Shown: positions 8,707 to 17,782, counted from the stretch's first letter. The stretch is DNA of 64,000 bases from Reinekea thalattae (GCF_008041945.1 NZ_VKAD01000001.1:310001-374000); one strand, 5' to 3'. Made by a program: numbers and translations. Notes: generated by a model not told the origin, from the letters alone.

Positions 8707-10902
8707 ATGTCCTATCAGGTTTTAGCGAGAAAGTGGCGGCCAGCAACCTTTGCAGAAATGGTCGGCCAGGTTCATGTCTTGCGCGCACTTATTAATGCCT
8801 TAGACCAGCAGCGACTGCACCATGCGTATCTGTTTACTGGAACACGTGGCGTCGGTAAAACGACCATTGCTCGATTGTTGGCTAAGAGTCTGAACTGCGA
8901 ACAGGGCGTCAGTTCAAAGCCCTGTGGTGTTTGTTCTAGCTGCAAAGAAATATCTGAAGGACGTTTTGTCGACCTTATCGAGGTTGATGCTGCGAGCCGT
9001 ACAAAGGTCGAAGATACGCGAGAGTTATTGGATAACGTCCAGTATGCGCCGACCCGAGGTCGCTATAAGGTGTATTTGATCGACGAAGTGCACATGCTGT
9101 CGTCAAGCAGTTTTAACGCCTTGCTGAAAACGCTCGAAGAGCCGCCAGAGCATGTTAAATTTTTATTGGCGACGACCGACCCGCAAAAACTTCCAGTCAC
9201 TGTATTATCGCGTTGCTTGCAGTTTAACCTGAAAAATATGACGCGCGAGAATATCGTTTCGCACCTCAATCATATTTTGGCAGAAGAGCAGGTGCCGCAT
9301 GATCAAGGCTCGCTTTGGTCTATCGCTGAGGCCGCAGCTGGCAGTATGCGTGATGCGCTCAGCCTTACCGATCAGGCAATTGCTTTTGGCGAAGGTGCGT
9401 TAAAGGATTCCGATGTCTCGGCCATGTTGGGCTCAGTAGACCTAAAACGAGTGCTGCGCTTTGCTGTAGCCTTATTCGAGCGCAATGTTGATCAGCTAAT
9501 GGCATTAACCGCCGAAGTTGATGAGCACTCCCCAGATTACCAAGCTTTAATGACTGAGTTGATGTCCGTATTGCATCGCACCGCGATAGCTCAAGCGGCG
9601 CCTACTGCGATTGATAACAGCAAGGGTGATCGCAATGCTATTGTGAAATTGGCCGGAGCGGTGCAGCCAGAAGATGTCCATCTGTACTACCAAATAGCGG
9701 CGAAAGCGAAACCAGAAATGCCGTTAGCACCGAGTGAGCGTGCTGGTTTTGAGATGGCCTTGCTGCGAATGGTAGCGTTTAGCCAGACGCCAGTGTCGAA
9801 TATCGGTGAACTACCTGAATTATCAGCACAGCAACACCAGGCCGATCCAGAGGCGGTGGAGGCTGATGCTACTCCGGCAAAAAAGTCTGAGTTGATCAAC
9901 CAAGCCGAATCGGCTTTAGAACCCGATGCATTGGCTGATCAACAGGCGACTAGCGATAATGCCGAATCCAACCCTGAGCTTGAACCTGAACCAGAATCTT
10001 CAATAACTGATTCTTCAATAGTAGATTCTTCAATAGTAGATTCTTCAATAGACAGTACCGCCGTGATTGCAGAATCGAGTGGCCAAGCGGACAGTCAATC
10101 TGTTACGCCGGTCGAAGAGCATGCATCTGAGTCTGTTTCCTTAGCGGAGCCGATAGTAGATGAGCAAACTATCATCGCGCCTGAGCCAGAAGCTGAGGTA
10201 CTGCAAGCTGAGTTTGTTCAAGCATCGGTTGATGAGGCAGTAACATCGGTTGATGAGGTAGAAACGCCAGAAGCTTTAGCCACGTCGGAAATAGAGCCCG
10301 CTGAGCGTTTCGAGCCGCAAGGCGTAGAGTCTCAAGGTGTAGAGTCTCAAGGTGTAGAGCCTCAAAGTATCGACTCAGAAAATACAGCGAGTCATGAGCT
10401 ATTATCCTCCAATGTCGATCAAGCAGAGCCAGAAAAAGCACCAGGCCAGTCAGAAGATAGGGTGGCTAAGGCTCAGTGGCCTGCAACCGATCGCAATGAA
10501 GATCCGGTATTTTGGTGGCAAGTTAATCTGCATCGTTTAGGTTTACAGGGCATGACAAAAACATTGTTTGCCCATAGCCAGTGGTTGGGTTTTGAAGGCG
10601 ATACCTTAAGCCTTAATATATCGCCTAACTATCGTAAAATTATGAATGACAGTCACCAAGAAAAGCTGATGCAAGCCTTGGCAGATTGGTTGCCGGGTTG
10701 TCGTCGGCTTGCTTTTGAGTTCGCACCGGTCGAGCTAACCCCGCAGTTGTGGCTAGACCAATTGGTGCAGGCATCGAAAGATCAAGCCTACCAATATTTA
10801 CAGCAAGACCCATTTATTACTCAGTTGGTGAATGAATTTGAAGCACAGTTACAGCGTGAGTCGGCAGTCACTAACCATAATCCAATTCCTTCAGGAGAAT
10901 AA
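8707..10902 (+). CDS. dnaX: DNA polymerase III subunits tau and gamma
   Basis: Clamp-loader ATPase of the replicative polymerase. Walker A GTRGVGKT (residues 45-52), four zinc-binding Cys in the CEQG..CGVCSSC stretch, Walker B LIDEVHML and sensor [18 protein letters not shown]. The full product, tau, is 731 residues. Residues about 390-590 form an acidic, low-complexity linker with several 15-bp tandem duplications, followed by the tau C-terminal domain ([11 protein letters not shown]..., binds polymerase alpha and helicase). A slippery heptamer at 9879-9885 in the E. coli phase would yield a 394-residue gamma. First gene of the dnaX-ybaB-recR operon. Confidence 0.97.
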   Translation: MSYQVLARKWRPATFAEMVGQVHVLRALINALDQQRLHHAYLFTGTRGVGKTTIARLLAKSLNCEQGVSSKPCGVCSSCKEISEGRFVDLIEVDAASRTKVEDTRELLDNVQYAPTRGRYKVYLIDEVHMLSSSSFNALLKTLEEPPEHVKFLLATTDPQKLPVTVLSRCLQFNLKNMTRENIVSHLNHILAEEQVPHDQGSLWSIAEAAAGSMRDALSLTDQAIAFGEGALKDSDVSAMLGSVDLKRVLRFAVALFERNVDQLMALTAEVDEHSPDYQALMTELMSVLHRTAIAQAAPTAIDNSKGDRNAIVKLAGAVQPEDVHLYYQIAAKAKPEMPLAPSERAGFEMALLRMVAFSQTPVSNIGELPELSAQQHQADPEAVEADATPAKKSELINQAESALEPDALADQQATSDNAESNPELEPEPESSITDSSIVDSSIVDSSIDSTAVIAESSGQADSQSVTPVEEHASESVSLAEPIVDEQTIIAPEPEAEVLQAEFVQASVDEAVTSVDEVETPEALATSEIEPAERFEPQGVESQGVESQGVEPQSIDSENTASHELLSSNVDQAEPEKAPGQSEDRVAKAQWPATDRNEDPVFWWQVNLHRLGLQGMTKTLFAHSQWLGFEGDTLSLNISPNYRKIMNDSHQEKLMQALADWLPGCRRLAFEFAPVELTPQLWLDQLVQASKDQAYQYLQQDPFITQLVNEFEAQLQRESAVTNHNPIPSGE
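9879..9943 (+). promoter_or_regulatory. Programmed -1 ribosomal frameshift signal in dnaX
   Basis: The heptamer A AAA AAG (9879-9885) stands in phase as GCA AAA AAG, the same as in E. coli dnaX. A -1 slip gives one Val codon (GTC 9885-9887) and then TGA at 9888-9890, ending gamma. Five bases after the heptamer, GTTGATCA (9891-9898) pairs with TGATCAAC (9936-9943), enclosing a second hairpin AAGCCG-AAT-CGGCTT (9902-9916). A Shine-Dalgarno-like TGGAGG sits upstream at 9857-9862. Together these are the three parts of the known E. coli signal. Confidence 0.85.
9991..10050 (+). repeat. 15-bp tandem repeat in the dnaX linker
   Basis: Four copies of a 15-bp unit (consensus GTAGATTCTTCAATA); the first two are degenerate and the last two identical. 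They encode the DSSIV repeats of the tau linker, and unit changes would keep the frame. Confidence 0.85.
10318..10362 (+). repeat. Second 15-bp tandem repeat in the dnaX linker
   Basis: Three near-identical copies of CAAGGTGTAGAGTCT, encoding [15 protein letters not shown] in the linker before the tau C-terminal domain. Confidence 0.85.
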
Positions 10903-10906
10903 AAAA

Positions 10907-11233
10907 ATGATGAAAGGCGGCATGGGCAACATGATGAAACAAGCCCAAAAAATGCAAGAAAAGATGCAGCAAATGCAGGAAGAAGTAGCCAATATGGAAG
11001 TCATTGGAGAAGCCGGTGCTGGCATGATCTCTGTGGTAATGACAGGCCGTCATGATGTTAAAAAAGTTTCCATTGACGATTCAGTTATGGGCGAAGACAA
11101 AGACTTATTAGAAGATTTATTGGCTGCGGCCGTAAACGATGCTGTGCGTAAAGTAGAAGCGCAAAGCCAAGAAAAAATGGCCTCGGTAACGCAAGGTATG
11201 GGTTTACCGCCAGGCATGAAACTGCCGTTTTAA
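10907..11233 (+). CDS. ybaB: Nucleoid-associated protein YbaB/EbfC
   Basis: Small homodimeric DNA-binding protein of the YbaB/EbfC family, almost always between dnaX and recR. 108 residues starting [20 protein letters not shown]; the Met/Gln-rich helical N-terminus and [23 protein letters not shown] are family-typical. The ATG at 10907 is preceded by AGGAG at 9 bases and lies 4 bases after the dnaX stop; longer forms of this frame would run inside dnaX and are not needed. Confidence 0.95.
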   Translation: MMKGGMGNMMKQAQKMQEKMQQMQEEVANMEVIGEAGAGMISVVMTGRHDVKKVSIDDSVMGEDKDLLEDLLAAAVNDAVRKVEAQSQEKMASVTQGMGLPPGMKLPF

Positions 11234-11307
11234 GCGGCTTGAGCATAGAGCATTTTGTTGTCGTTTCATGCTTTAAAAGCGATAACCTGAACAAGATATA
11301 GGCAATC

Positions 11308-11919
11308 ATGGCGTACACCCCAGCAACTGAAGAACTTATACGAGCCTTGCAAGGTTTGCCTGGTATTGGCAGTCGTTCGGCTGCACGTATGGCGTTGCAT
11401 CTGCTAGAGCGCGATACCGAATCGGCACAATGGCTTAATAATGCATTGGCCGAGGCCTTGAACAAAGTGCATCGTTGCCCGTCATGTCGGACACTGACTG
11501 AGCAAGTTGAGTGCGATATCTGCCAGGATTCTGAGCGAGATGCATCGAGCCTCTGTGTTGTTGTCAATGATGCCGATAGAGCCGCTATTGAGATGTCTAA
11601 ACAGTTTCAGGGGCATTATTTTGTTTTACATGGTGTGCTGTCGCCGATTGAAGGTGTTGGCCCAGAGCAGTTAGCGATTTTTGATTTAATCGATAAGCTT
11701 AAAAACAATGACGTCAGTGAAGTGATTTTTGTTTTAGACGATCAGATGGAATCCGAAGCCACCGTCTTCTACATTACTGAGCAACTTAAGGCGATTGATG
11801 TTCGCTGCAGCCGAGTGACGTTAATGCATTTAAAAAATGGCAATTTAGACCAAGCCGAAAGTCGCCATCTCGTCAGTGCGTTGACTAATCGTCAGGAGAT
11901 CACGCTTGAGCAAGAGTGA
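11308..11919 (+). CDS. recR: Recombination protein RecR, divergent
   Basis: Works with RecO (and RecF) to load RecA at gaps. 203 residues. The helix-hairpin-helix LPGIGSRSAARMALHLL and zinc finger CPSCRTLTEQVECDIC are well kept. The Toprim domain is unusual: the conserved Glu of CVVE is Val here (CVVVNDADRAAIE), and the usual C-terminal GVPxGGELEYxD motif is replaced by an unrelated stretch, although a SALTNRQEI end corresponds to the family's ALxGRxxI. Position after ybaB supports identity. Overlaps rnd by 14 bases. Confidence 0.9.
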   Translation: MAYTPATEELIRALQGLPGIGSRSAARMALHLLERDTESAQWLNNALAEALNKVHRCPSCRTLTEQVECDICQDSERDASSLCVVVNDADRAAIEMSKQFQGHYFVLHGVLSPIEGVGPEQLAIFDLIDKLKNNDVSEVIFVLDDQMESEATVFYITEQLKAIDVRCSRVTLMHLKNGNLDQAESRHLVSALTNRQEITLEQE

Positions 11920-13039
11920 ACATTACCGTTGGGTTCAGGGTGATGCCGAGTTGGCGGATGTCTGTCAGCAATGGCTTACGTCACCGGTGATCGCGGTCGA
12001 TACCGAATTTGTCAGAACGGAAACCTTTCATGCGCGTTTAGGCCTTATTCAAATAGGTATAGAGCAGCAGGTTTGGCTGATTGATCCGTTAACCATTGAA
12101 AATTGGCAACCGTTGCAGCAGGTTTTTACCGATCCGAATATCATTAAGGTTTTTCATGCCTTGTCAGAAGACGCTGAAGTGATTAAACACAGCGTCGGTG
12201 TGTTATTGGTCAATGTATTTGATACTCAAATAGCCGCTGCTCTGTTGGGTTATCCATTGCAGGTTAGCTACGCAAAGTTAGTTGAAGATGTTTGTGGCGA
12301 AACAATCAGTAAAGAAGAAACCCGAAGTGATTGGGTGGCACGGCCGCTCAGTGCTTTGCAATGTGAGTACGCTGCGGCTGATGTGCTTTGGCTTTATCAG
12401 GTCTATAAGCAGGTTGCAGAACAGCTAAAGCAAATGGATCGCTATGCTTGGGTACAAGAAGATAGCGAGCGACAGGTAGCCAATAATTTACCCGTAGAGC
12501 CAGAGCAGTACTATTTAAAGCTGCGAGGCGGCTGGAAACTCAAAGGTAAGGCCTTGTTTGCGTTGAAGCAGTTGGCGGCTTGGCGTGAGCGCAGAGCACG
12601 TGAAGAGAATTGTAATCGCGGGCAAATCTTGCAAGACAAAGAGCTGATTCAGCTGGTTGAGCGTATGCCGATCACCAAAAGTGATTTGCAATATCGTATT
12701 AAGCTCAGTCCGCGTAAGATCCGCAAATATGCTGATACCATTATGGAGATCATGGCAACGGCGGAAACCATTGATCGGCAACAGTGGCCAGACAAAATCG
12801 ATGGGCCTTTGCCAGCGGACCAGTCTGATGTACTAAAAAAAGTGCGTCAGCTTATTAATGACATTTGCCAACAGCATAATATACCGCCAGAAGTCGTCGC
12901 CAAGCGTAAACAGCTCGAAAGCTGGTTGAGAAGCGGCTGCCGTAATGGAGAATACATTGTTCCTGATGTTTTTAATGGCTGGCGTCATGATTATATCGTG
13001 GAGCCCATTTGCCAGCTGCTTGAGCAGCAGGGATCTTGA
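11906..13039 (+). CDS. rnd: Ribonuclease D
   Basis: 3'-5' exoribonuclease that trims tRNA and other small RNA precursors. The DEDD exonuclease residues appear in AVDTEFVRTETF (first D and E), FHALSEDAEVIK (second D) and YAAADVLWLYQVY (Y/D of the DEDDy type). An HRDC domain follows (KGKALFALKQLAAWRERRAREENCNRG cut short here as a description). 377 residues. Starts with TTG at 11906 inside the end of recR, with GGAG 9 bases upstream, implying translational coupling. Confidence 0.94.
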   Translation: MSKSEHYRWVQGDAELADVCQQWLTSPVIAVDTEFVRTETFHARLGLIQIGIEQQVWLIDPLTIENWQPLQQVFTDPNIIKVFHALSEDAEVIKHSVGVLLVNVFDTQIAAALLGYPLQVSYAKLVEDVCGETISKEETRSDWVARPLSALQCEYAAADVLWLYQVYKQVAEQLKQMDRYAWVQEDSERQVANNLPVEPEQYYLKLRGGWKLKGKALFALKQLAAWRERRAREENCNRGQILQDKELIQLVERMPITKSDLQYRIKLSPRKIRKYADTIMEIMATAETIDRQQWPDKIDGPLPADQSDVLKKVRQLINDICQQHNIPPEVVAKRKQLESWLRSGCRNGEYIVPDVFNGWRHDYIVEPICQLLEQQGS

Positions 13040-13072
13040 AAGAGTGGCAAGACAAATGAATGAGGTATCTGT

Positions 13073-13366
13073 GTGAAACGAGAGATCGTTCGAATCTATC
13101 GGTCATCAAAGTCTGCTGAGACCTATTTATATTTGCGTAAAAAAGACTCCTTTGATCAATTACCTGAGGCGTTGAAAGCCTTGTTTGGTAAAGGGGTTGT
13201 TGTACTGGATATGCTATTAACAGAAGACAAAGCCTTAGCGCGAGTCGATGCGGCAAAGGTACTTAAGAGTATCGAAGAGCAGGGCTTTTATTTACAGTTA
13301 CCACCACCAAAAGAAGACTACCTGTTAGACCTGTATAAAGAAAAGGGTTATTCCGATCATGGCTGA
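13073..13366 (+). CDS. ycgL: YcgL domain protein
   Basis: 97-residue member of the YcgL (DUF709) family, a small cytoplasmic protein of unknown biochemical role; motifs YRSSKSAETYLYL, ALFGKGVVVLDM and LPPPKEDYL are typical. GTG start with TGAGG upstream. Follows rnd and overlaps ycgN by 8 bases, the usual gammaproteobacterial order, suggesting a joint RNA-processing or housekeeping operon. Confidence 0.9.
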   Translation: MKREIVRIYRSSKSAETYLYLRKKDSFDQLPEALKALFGKGVVVLDMLLTEDKALARVDAAKVLKSIEEQGFYLQLPPPKEDYLLDLYKEKGYSDHG

Positions 13367-13799
13367 TAGGGTTTTTTGGCAACGTAAGACACTGGCAGAG
13401 ATGTCTCAGAGTGAGTGGGAATCGCTTTGTGATGGCTGTGGCAAGTGCTGTTTGCAAAAATTAGAGGATGAAGATGATGGAACTGTGTATTACACCTCAG
13501 TAATTTGCCAATACATGACCGAAGATTGCCGTTGTTCAGAATATGAAAAACGACATGAATTGGTTCCAAACTGTGTTTGGTTAAAGCCTGAGGATGTGGA
13601 CAATTTCTTCTGGTTGCCATCGACCTGTGCGTATCGGATTTTATCCGAAGGCCGCGATTTACCGGTCTGGCATCCGCTGGTCAGTGGCGATCCTGATATT
13701 ATCCACGCGGTTAATATATCGGTGAAACATATGGACTTGGTAAAAGATAACCAAATTCCTGAGTCTGATTGGCAAGAATATGTTATCGATAATCAGTAG
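13359..13799 (+). CDS. ycgN: YcgN / UPF0260 cysteine-cluster protein
   Basis: 146-residue member of the YkgJ-like CxxCxxCC family: CDGCGKCC near residue 25, followed by CQYMTEDCRCSEY and CVWL. The Cys set probably binds a metal or Fe-S cluster, but the function is not known. Translationally coupled to ycgL (overlap of 8 bases). Confidence 0.92.
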   Translation: MADRVFWQRKTLAEMSQSEWESLCDGCGKCCLQKLEDEDDGTVYYTSVICQYMTEDCRCSEYEKRHELVPNCVWLKPEDVDNFFWLPSTCAYRILSEGRDLPVWHPLVSGDPDIIHAVNISVKHMDLVKDNQIPESDWQEYVIDNQ

Positions 13800-13805
13800 C
13801 TTTTA

Positions 13806-13856
13806 TTAAGCTAGGTTTAATCGAACTGAGCTTAGTTAAGCTGGGTATAATCGAAC
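13806..13856 (+). repeat. Imperfect direct repeat after ycgN
   Basis: Two 21-base copies (13806-13826 and 13836-13856) with two mismatches, 30 bases apart. The second copy contains a perfect TATAAT (13846-13851) that could be the -10 of the next gene, although no good -35 precedes it. Confidence 0.7.
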
Positions 13857-13918
13857 AGTTTAGGCAAAAGTAGGGCATTGCTCCAACAGTTGGGCGTAGC
13901 CTAAATAAGAGGCAATTC

Positions 13919-14299
13919 ATGGTTTATCAAGATTTATATATGAATGCAGCCATCATTTATATGATTGCATTTTTAGGTTTTTGGTTGTGTTTATGGCGTG
14001 CAGTGTCTTATCTGCCATGGCGATTGGTACGCTGGTGGATACACTGGGTGTATCTGTGTGTGGTGTTGACGCCGTGGAAAGGTACAGAACCAGAAATTTT
14101 TTATGCGCCAGCCATTATAGTTGGAGCGTTTGATTTTCTAGATGTCGGTCCAACTGGCGCGATGAAGGCATTATTGCCAATGATCGCAGCATTGGTTGGC
14201 GGCAGTTTATTTTTAGTATTGGTTGCTATAGTTGGTCGTCATTTACGTATGAAGAAGGCTGGGCAACAATCTGAGCAAGAAGAGTCGGCTGTCGGCTGA
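13919..14299 (+). CDS. Small membrane protein, unknown function
   Basis: I do not recognise the family. 126 residues with hydrophobic segments near residues 9-28, 40-52 and 80-105, Trp-rich between the first two (SYLPWRLVRWWIHWVYL), and a charged cytoplasmic-type tail KKAGQQSEQEESAVG. AGAGG precedes the ATG. It is the first gene of an envelope-directed run with the three-TM protein and the VWA protein, so a shared membrane role is possible. Confidence 0.7.
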   Translation: MVYQDLYMNAAIIYMIAFLGFWLCLWRAVSYLPWRLVRWWIHWVYLCVVLTPWKGTEPEIFYAPAIIVGAFDFLDVGPTGAMKALLPMIAALVGGSLFLVLVAIVGRHLRMKKAGQQSEQEESAVG

Positions 14300-14460
14300 T
14301 GCCGGTTATGTTGATATGAGTGTTATTTAGTTCAGTAAACCTAACCTCAGTCGTTCGAGATCTTTAAGCTTTAGTGTACATTACTCGTTTAAATAGCTAG
14401 TCTTTTCGGGTAATACATCTTTAAAACTCGTTAAAAGAGAAACCAGATAGAAGGAATATC

Positions 14461-15126
14461 ATGGCGAATCATATATTTATACTCGTAGCAATCATGTTAA
14501 TGGCCGGTGTGTTTGGTGGTCTTTTAAACTATTACATGCAAGCGCAAGTAGACACCGACAATACGAGTATGCCTCGTTGTTTGGTTGGCGGCTTGGCGGC
14601 GTCTTTTTTGGTGCCTCTAATTCTATTTTTATTGTCCAGTGACCTCATTGTTAGAAGTCAGGGTGATGCCAGCGGCTTACTTATTTTTGCGGGTTTCTGC
14701 TTGATTGCCGCTTGGTCTAGTCGGTTCTTCTTAACCACCATTACTAAGCAAATTGTTCAAGAAGTGAAAACAACGACGCAGCAGTCTAATGAAATTTTAA
14801 CTGAGCTGCGTTTACTTCAGCGTGAAATGGAGCCAATGTTAGACACTGAAATCGAGCACGAAGACAGTGGCGAGCAATTAGTTTTAGCACCTGAAGACGA
14901 ACTCGATGTAACAACAGCGAACGTGCTAACAGCATTGGGTAATGGCCGTTACATCTTCCGCAGCGAAACTGGATTGGCGACAGAAATTGGCCTTGATGCT
15001 AATACCATCCATAAAACATTAAATATCATCGTTGCTCGTGACCTAGGTGGCAAAGTGCTCACCAAGAAAGGTACTCGTTGGTTTATCACCTCCAAAGGTC
15101 GTCATTACCTTTCTGTCTCCAACTAA
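14461..15126 (+). CDS. Three-TM membrane protein with C-terminal winged-helix-like domain
   Basis: 221 residues. Three hydrophobic helices (about 4-24, 40-62, 70-92) resemble the three-TM module that accompanies prokaryotic YEATS-type domains (identification from memory, moderate). A short charged coiled coil (about 93-125) and an acidic linker follow. The last 85 residues (DVTTANVLTALGNGRYIFRS..., then VLTKKGTRWFITSKGRHYL) look like a winged helix, so the YEATS domain itself is absent. It may sense or recruit at the membrane; a DNA-binding role is only a guess. Ends in a strong terminator. Confidence 0.65.
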   Translation: MANHIFILVAIMLMAGVFGGLLNYYMQAQVDTDNTSMPRCLVGGLAASFLVPLILFLLSSDLIVRSQGDASGLLIFAGFCLIAAWSSRFFLTTITKQIVQEVKTTTQQSNEILTELRLLQREMEPMLDTEIEHEDSGEQLVLAPEDELDVTTANVLTALGNGRYIFRSETGLATEIGLDANTIHKTLNIIVARDLGGKVLTKKGTRWFITSKGRHYLSVSN

Positions 15127-15182
15127 TGAATTTTTATTAGCTTATAGCCGTTTATATTTTTAAGCTGGCTTTGCCTTTATTT

Positions 15183-15208
15183 AACGCCCCGTATATACGG
15201 GGCGTTTT
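15183..15208 (+). terminator. Rho-independent terminator
   Basis: Perfect palindrome AACGCCCC-GTATATAC-GGGGCGTT (15183-15206) followed by T-rich sequence, after the three-TM gene. Confidence 0.8.
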
Positions 15209-15289
15209 AGTTTAAAAAAAGACTACAGTTGAATAGGAAGATGCCGATTTATAATGGTGAGTAGTACGATTAGTTTAACAGAGGCGAAC

Positions 15290-17782
15290 ATGGTCAGGTT
15301 TCCAAACACAATAAATACCGCTTTTTTGCGTATCTGCATCGCTGTCGCGGCTCTACTATTGAGTTCGGCTCAGGCTGCGGATATCCGTATTCTGATTGAT
15401 GTTTCGCAAAGCATGTTGCAGCACGACCCTGAAAACAAACGTCAGGCTGTAATCAGTGAGTTGATCGATCAAATCCCCGAGGGCGATAAGGCGGCGATCT
15501 GGACTTTTGGTCGTTACGTAAATTTATTGGTTCCTCATCAGGTTGTAACCGATGAGTGGCGTGATCAGGCAAAAGCCGAGGTCGCTAAGCTAGGTGCGCC
15601 AGCGGTGCGATCCAACATTGGCGCAGCACTTAATGAAGCCGCCTATGACTTTGACTTTACTAATTTTACCGCAGATGTTGAAACCATCTTAATCACTGAT
15701 GGCGCTGTCGACATTGCACCGAATGCCGGCGTCAACGGTGTAGCGCAGCTGCACTTAGAAAAGCAGTTGATCCCTCGATACCAAAGCGCGCAAGCTAAAA
15801 TTAATACCTTAGCATTGGCGGTAGCCGAAAATAATGATTTGCTGAAAGCATTGTCCACCAATACTGGCGGGCGTTATGCCAGCATTGACGATGCTCAATC
15901 CTTATTTGACCAGCTATTTGATAAAACAGACTTAATGGCTAGCGGACCGGATGATGTCATGGCTGATCCTGAAGTCGCGTCAACTGATACTACTATGGCC
16001 GAGATGGATGGCGTAGTGATGGAGCTGGTGGTAGAAGAAGGTCCAGCCTTGACGCCAGTGGTTGACCCTGAAGAGGCCTTCGGTGCGCCTGTCAATGCGA
16101 TGGCAGGCCAGCTGGACAGTAAAGTCTTTAATGTTGCTCCGGGTACCGAGCAGCTAACCTTGGTTGTACGTCACTTTGCAAATGCCGCCTCTTTAACCTC
16201 TCCGTCTGGTCAGCAGACTTCTGCTTTAGCGCCTGCGAATCAGTATTGGCATGTCACAGCCGGTATGACGGAAGTTACTGTCATTGCACCAGAAGCAGGG
16301 CAATGGAAATTGGATGCCGAAAAGTTCATATCTGCCGAAGCCTATAGCGATATCGCTTTGGAGTGGACAGAGCCGCTAGAAGATCGCGTGGCGCAAGCCA
16401 GTACCATTGCCATTGCCGCCAGCCTTATGGATAGCGAAGGTCGCTCAGTGTTGGCAAATATTGGTCAACTGATGGAAGTTAATCTCTATGTCGATAATGT
16501 TGAGGTACCGATCAATGTAACGCCTCAGGCTATCGAAGCAGATTTGATGACCAGAGAAGGGCAAACATCGCATCAGCTGACATTAAATATTGCCGCCGAG
16601 ACTTTCTCTCGAACCATTAGTCGAGAGTTGAGCCTGTTAAAACCCTATGTTTCTGAATTGCTAACCCTGTCGGATGCATACGAATGGCGCCTTTACCCAA
16701 GTCGTTCATTGGACATTTATTCCATTCAGGCGCAAGCCAGTTTTGACAGCAACGATCAGGTTCAAACACATGACTTTATTCAGCATGAAGCCGGTTACTG
16801 GTATTGGCGCTTACCCTTTGACATGCCTGCCGGGCAGTACGATGTCACCCTGTCAGGTGACTTAGTCTTATCGGACTCTATTCGTGCATTGGTTCCTGAG
16901 CAAAATCGTTTACAGGTACCACCAAAAAGCCTAATGCGCGCGCCTGAGCCTAACATGGCAATGCCAACCACATCTGCAACGACGGATATGAATGACAGCT
17001 CAATGATCGAGCAGGCCGATACCATGATTGACGATATGGCCAGTGAAAACATGGCTCCATCCGTTGATGACATGATCGAGCCGCAGGTTTCTGAAGATGT
17101 AGTTTCTGAAGACTTAGTTTCTGAAGACTTAGTTTCTGAAGACTTTGTCAAAGAACCGATTATCGAATTTGAAGAGTTGACCGCAGATATCGTGGTGTCT
17201 GATGGCGCACTAGACCCACTGATGAGCGAAGAGGACGCCTTAGATCCGTTGGATCAGCCTGCGAATAGCGCACCGATTCCTTGGACAACCTATTTGTTAC
17301 TCAGCTCGGTTGGGGTAATTAGCTTGATAGTTGCTTATATTGGCTATCGCTGGTTTGAATCTCGACGTAAAACAAAAGCGGTTGAGTCCGACATGTTGGT
17401 CGGTGACGATGAGTTAGCAATGGTGGACGATCCAGAAGCCTTTACCTCCGGTTTAGATTTGGCAGGTGATGACGATTTATCCAGCGATGACTTGGATATG
17501 TCCAGCGATGAAGACAGTATTTTAGATGATGATGGCGGCATCGACTTGGCAAGCGATGATGATCTCGATATCGCTATGGACAGTGATGATTTTGGTAACG
17601 ATGATGTGCCGACCTTAGGTGAAGAAAGTCTATTGGATGAGTCGTTACTGGAAAGCGAAGTAGATGGCAGCGATGGTGAATTATTTGATATCAGCGATGT
17701 CGATGGTGATTTTGATGACATTGATCTAGACGTAGATGACCCATTTGCAGAATCAGAGCAAGAGCAACCGGCCAATGCTTAA
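15290..17782 (+). CDS. Periplasmic von Willebrand factor A protein with TM anchor and acidic tail (TIGR03503-like)
   Basis: 830 residues. Signal peptide ending AQA, then directly a VWA domain with MIDAS residues DVSQS and ITDGAVD, a long beta-rich middle part, and an acidic linker with four SEDxV repeats. One transmembrane helix (about TTYLLLSSVGVISLIVAYIG) and then about 150 residues of Asp/Ser-rich sequence in the cytoplasm. The layout fits the proteobacterial TIGR03503 family as I recall it. Function unknown; MIDAS domains bind partner proteins through a metal. ATG 15290 chosen for GAGG upstream and the clean signal peptide; an ATG at 15254 is in frame. Confidence 0.78.
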   Translation: MVRFPNTINTAFLRICIAVAALLLSSAQAADIRILIDVSQSMLQHDPENKRQAVISELIDQIPEGDKAAIWTFGRYVNLLVPHQVVTDEWRDQAKAEVAKLGAPAVRSNIGAALNEAAYDFDFTNFTADVETILITDGAVDIAPNAGVNGVAQLHLEKQLIPRYQSAQAKINTLALAVAENNDLLKALSTNTGGRYASIDDAQSLFDQLFDKTDLMASGPDDVMADPEVASTDTTMAEMDGVVMELVVEEGPALTPVVDPEEAFGAPVNAMAGQLDSKVFNVAPGTEQLTLVVRHFANAASLTSPSGQQTSALAPANQYWHVTAGMTEVTVIAPEAGQWKLDAEKFISAEAYSDIALEWTEPLEDRVAQASTIAIAASLMDSEGRSVLANIGQLMEVNLYVDNVEVPINVTPQAIEADLMTREGQTSHQLTLNIAAETFSRTISRELSLLKPYVSELLTLSDAYEWRLYPSRSLDIYSIQAQASFDSNDQVQTHDFIQHEAGYWYWRLPFDMPAGQYDVTLSGDLVLSDSIRALVPEQNRLQVPPKSLMRAPEPNMAMPTTSATTDMNDSSMIEQADTMIDDMASENMAPSVDDMIEPQVSEDVVSEDLVSEDLVSEDFVKEPIIEFEELTADIVVSDGALDPLMSEEDALDPLDQPANSAPIPWTTYLLLSSVGVISLIVAYIGYRWFESRRKTKAVESDMLVGDDELAMVDDPEAFTSGLDLAGDDDLSSDDLDMSSDEDSILDDDGGIDLASDDDLDIAMDSDDFGNDDVPTLGEESLLDESLLESEVDGSDGELFDISDVDGDFDDIDLDVDDPFAESEQEQPANA
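17087..17146 (+). repeat. 15-bp tandem repeat in the VWA gene
   Basis: Four copies of GTTTCTGAAGACTTA, encoding VSEDV-VSEDL-VSEDL-VSEDF in the linker before the membrane helix. Confidence 0.85.

Noticed and set aside
11085-11567. Minus-strand open frame of 160 codons across ybaB/recR
   Set aside because: Antisense to two standard operon genes; composition not protein-like.
17344-17775. Ser-rich minus-strand open frame of 143 codons
   Set aside because: It is the antisense of the Asp/Ser-rich acidic tail of the VWA gene; low complexity, no ribosome site.
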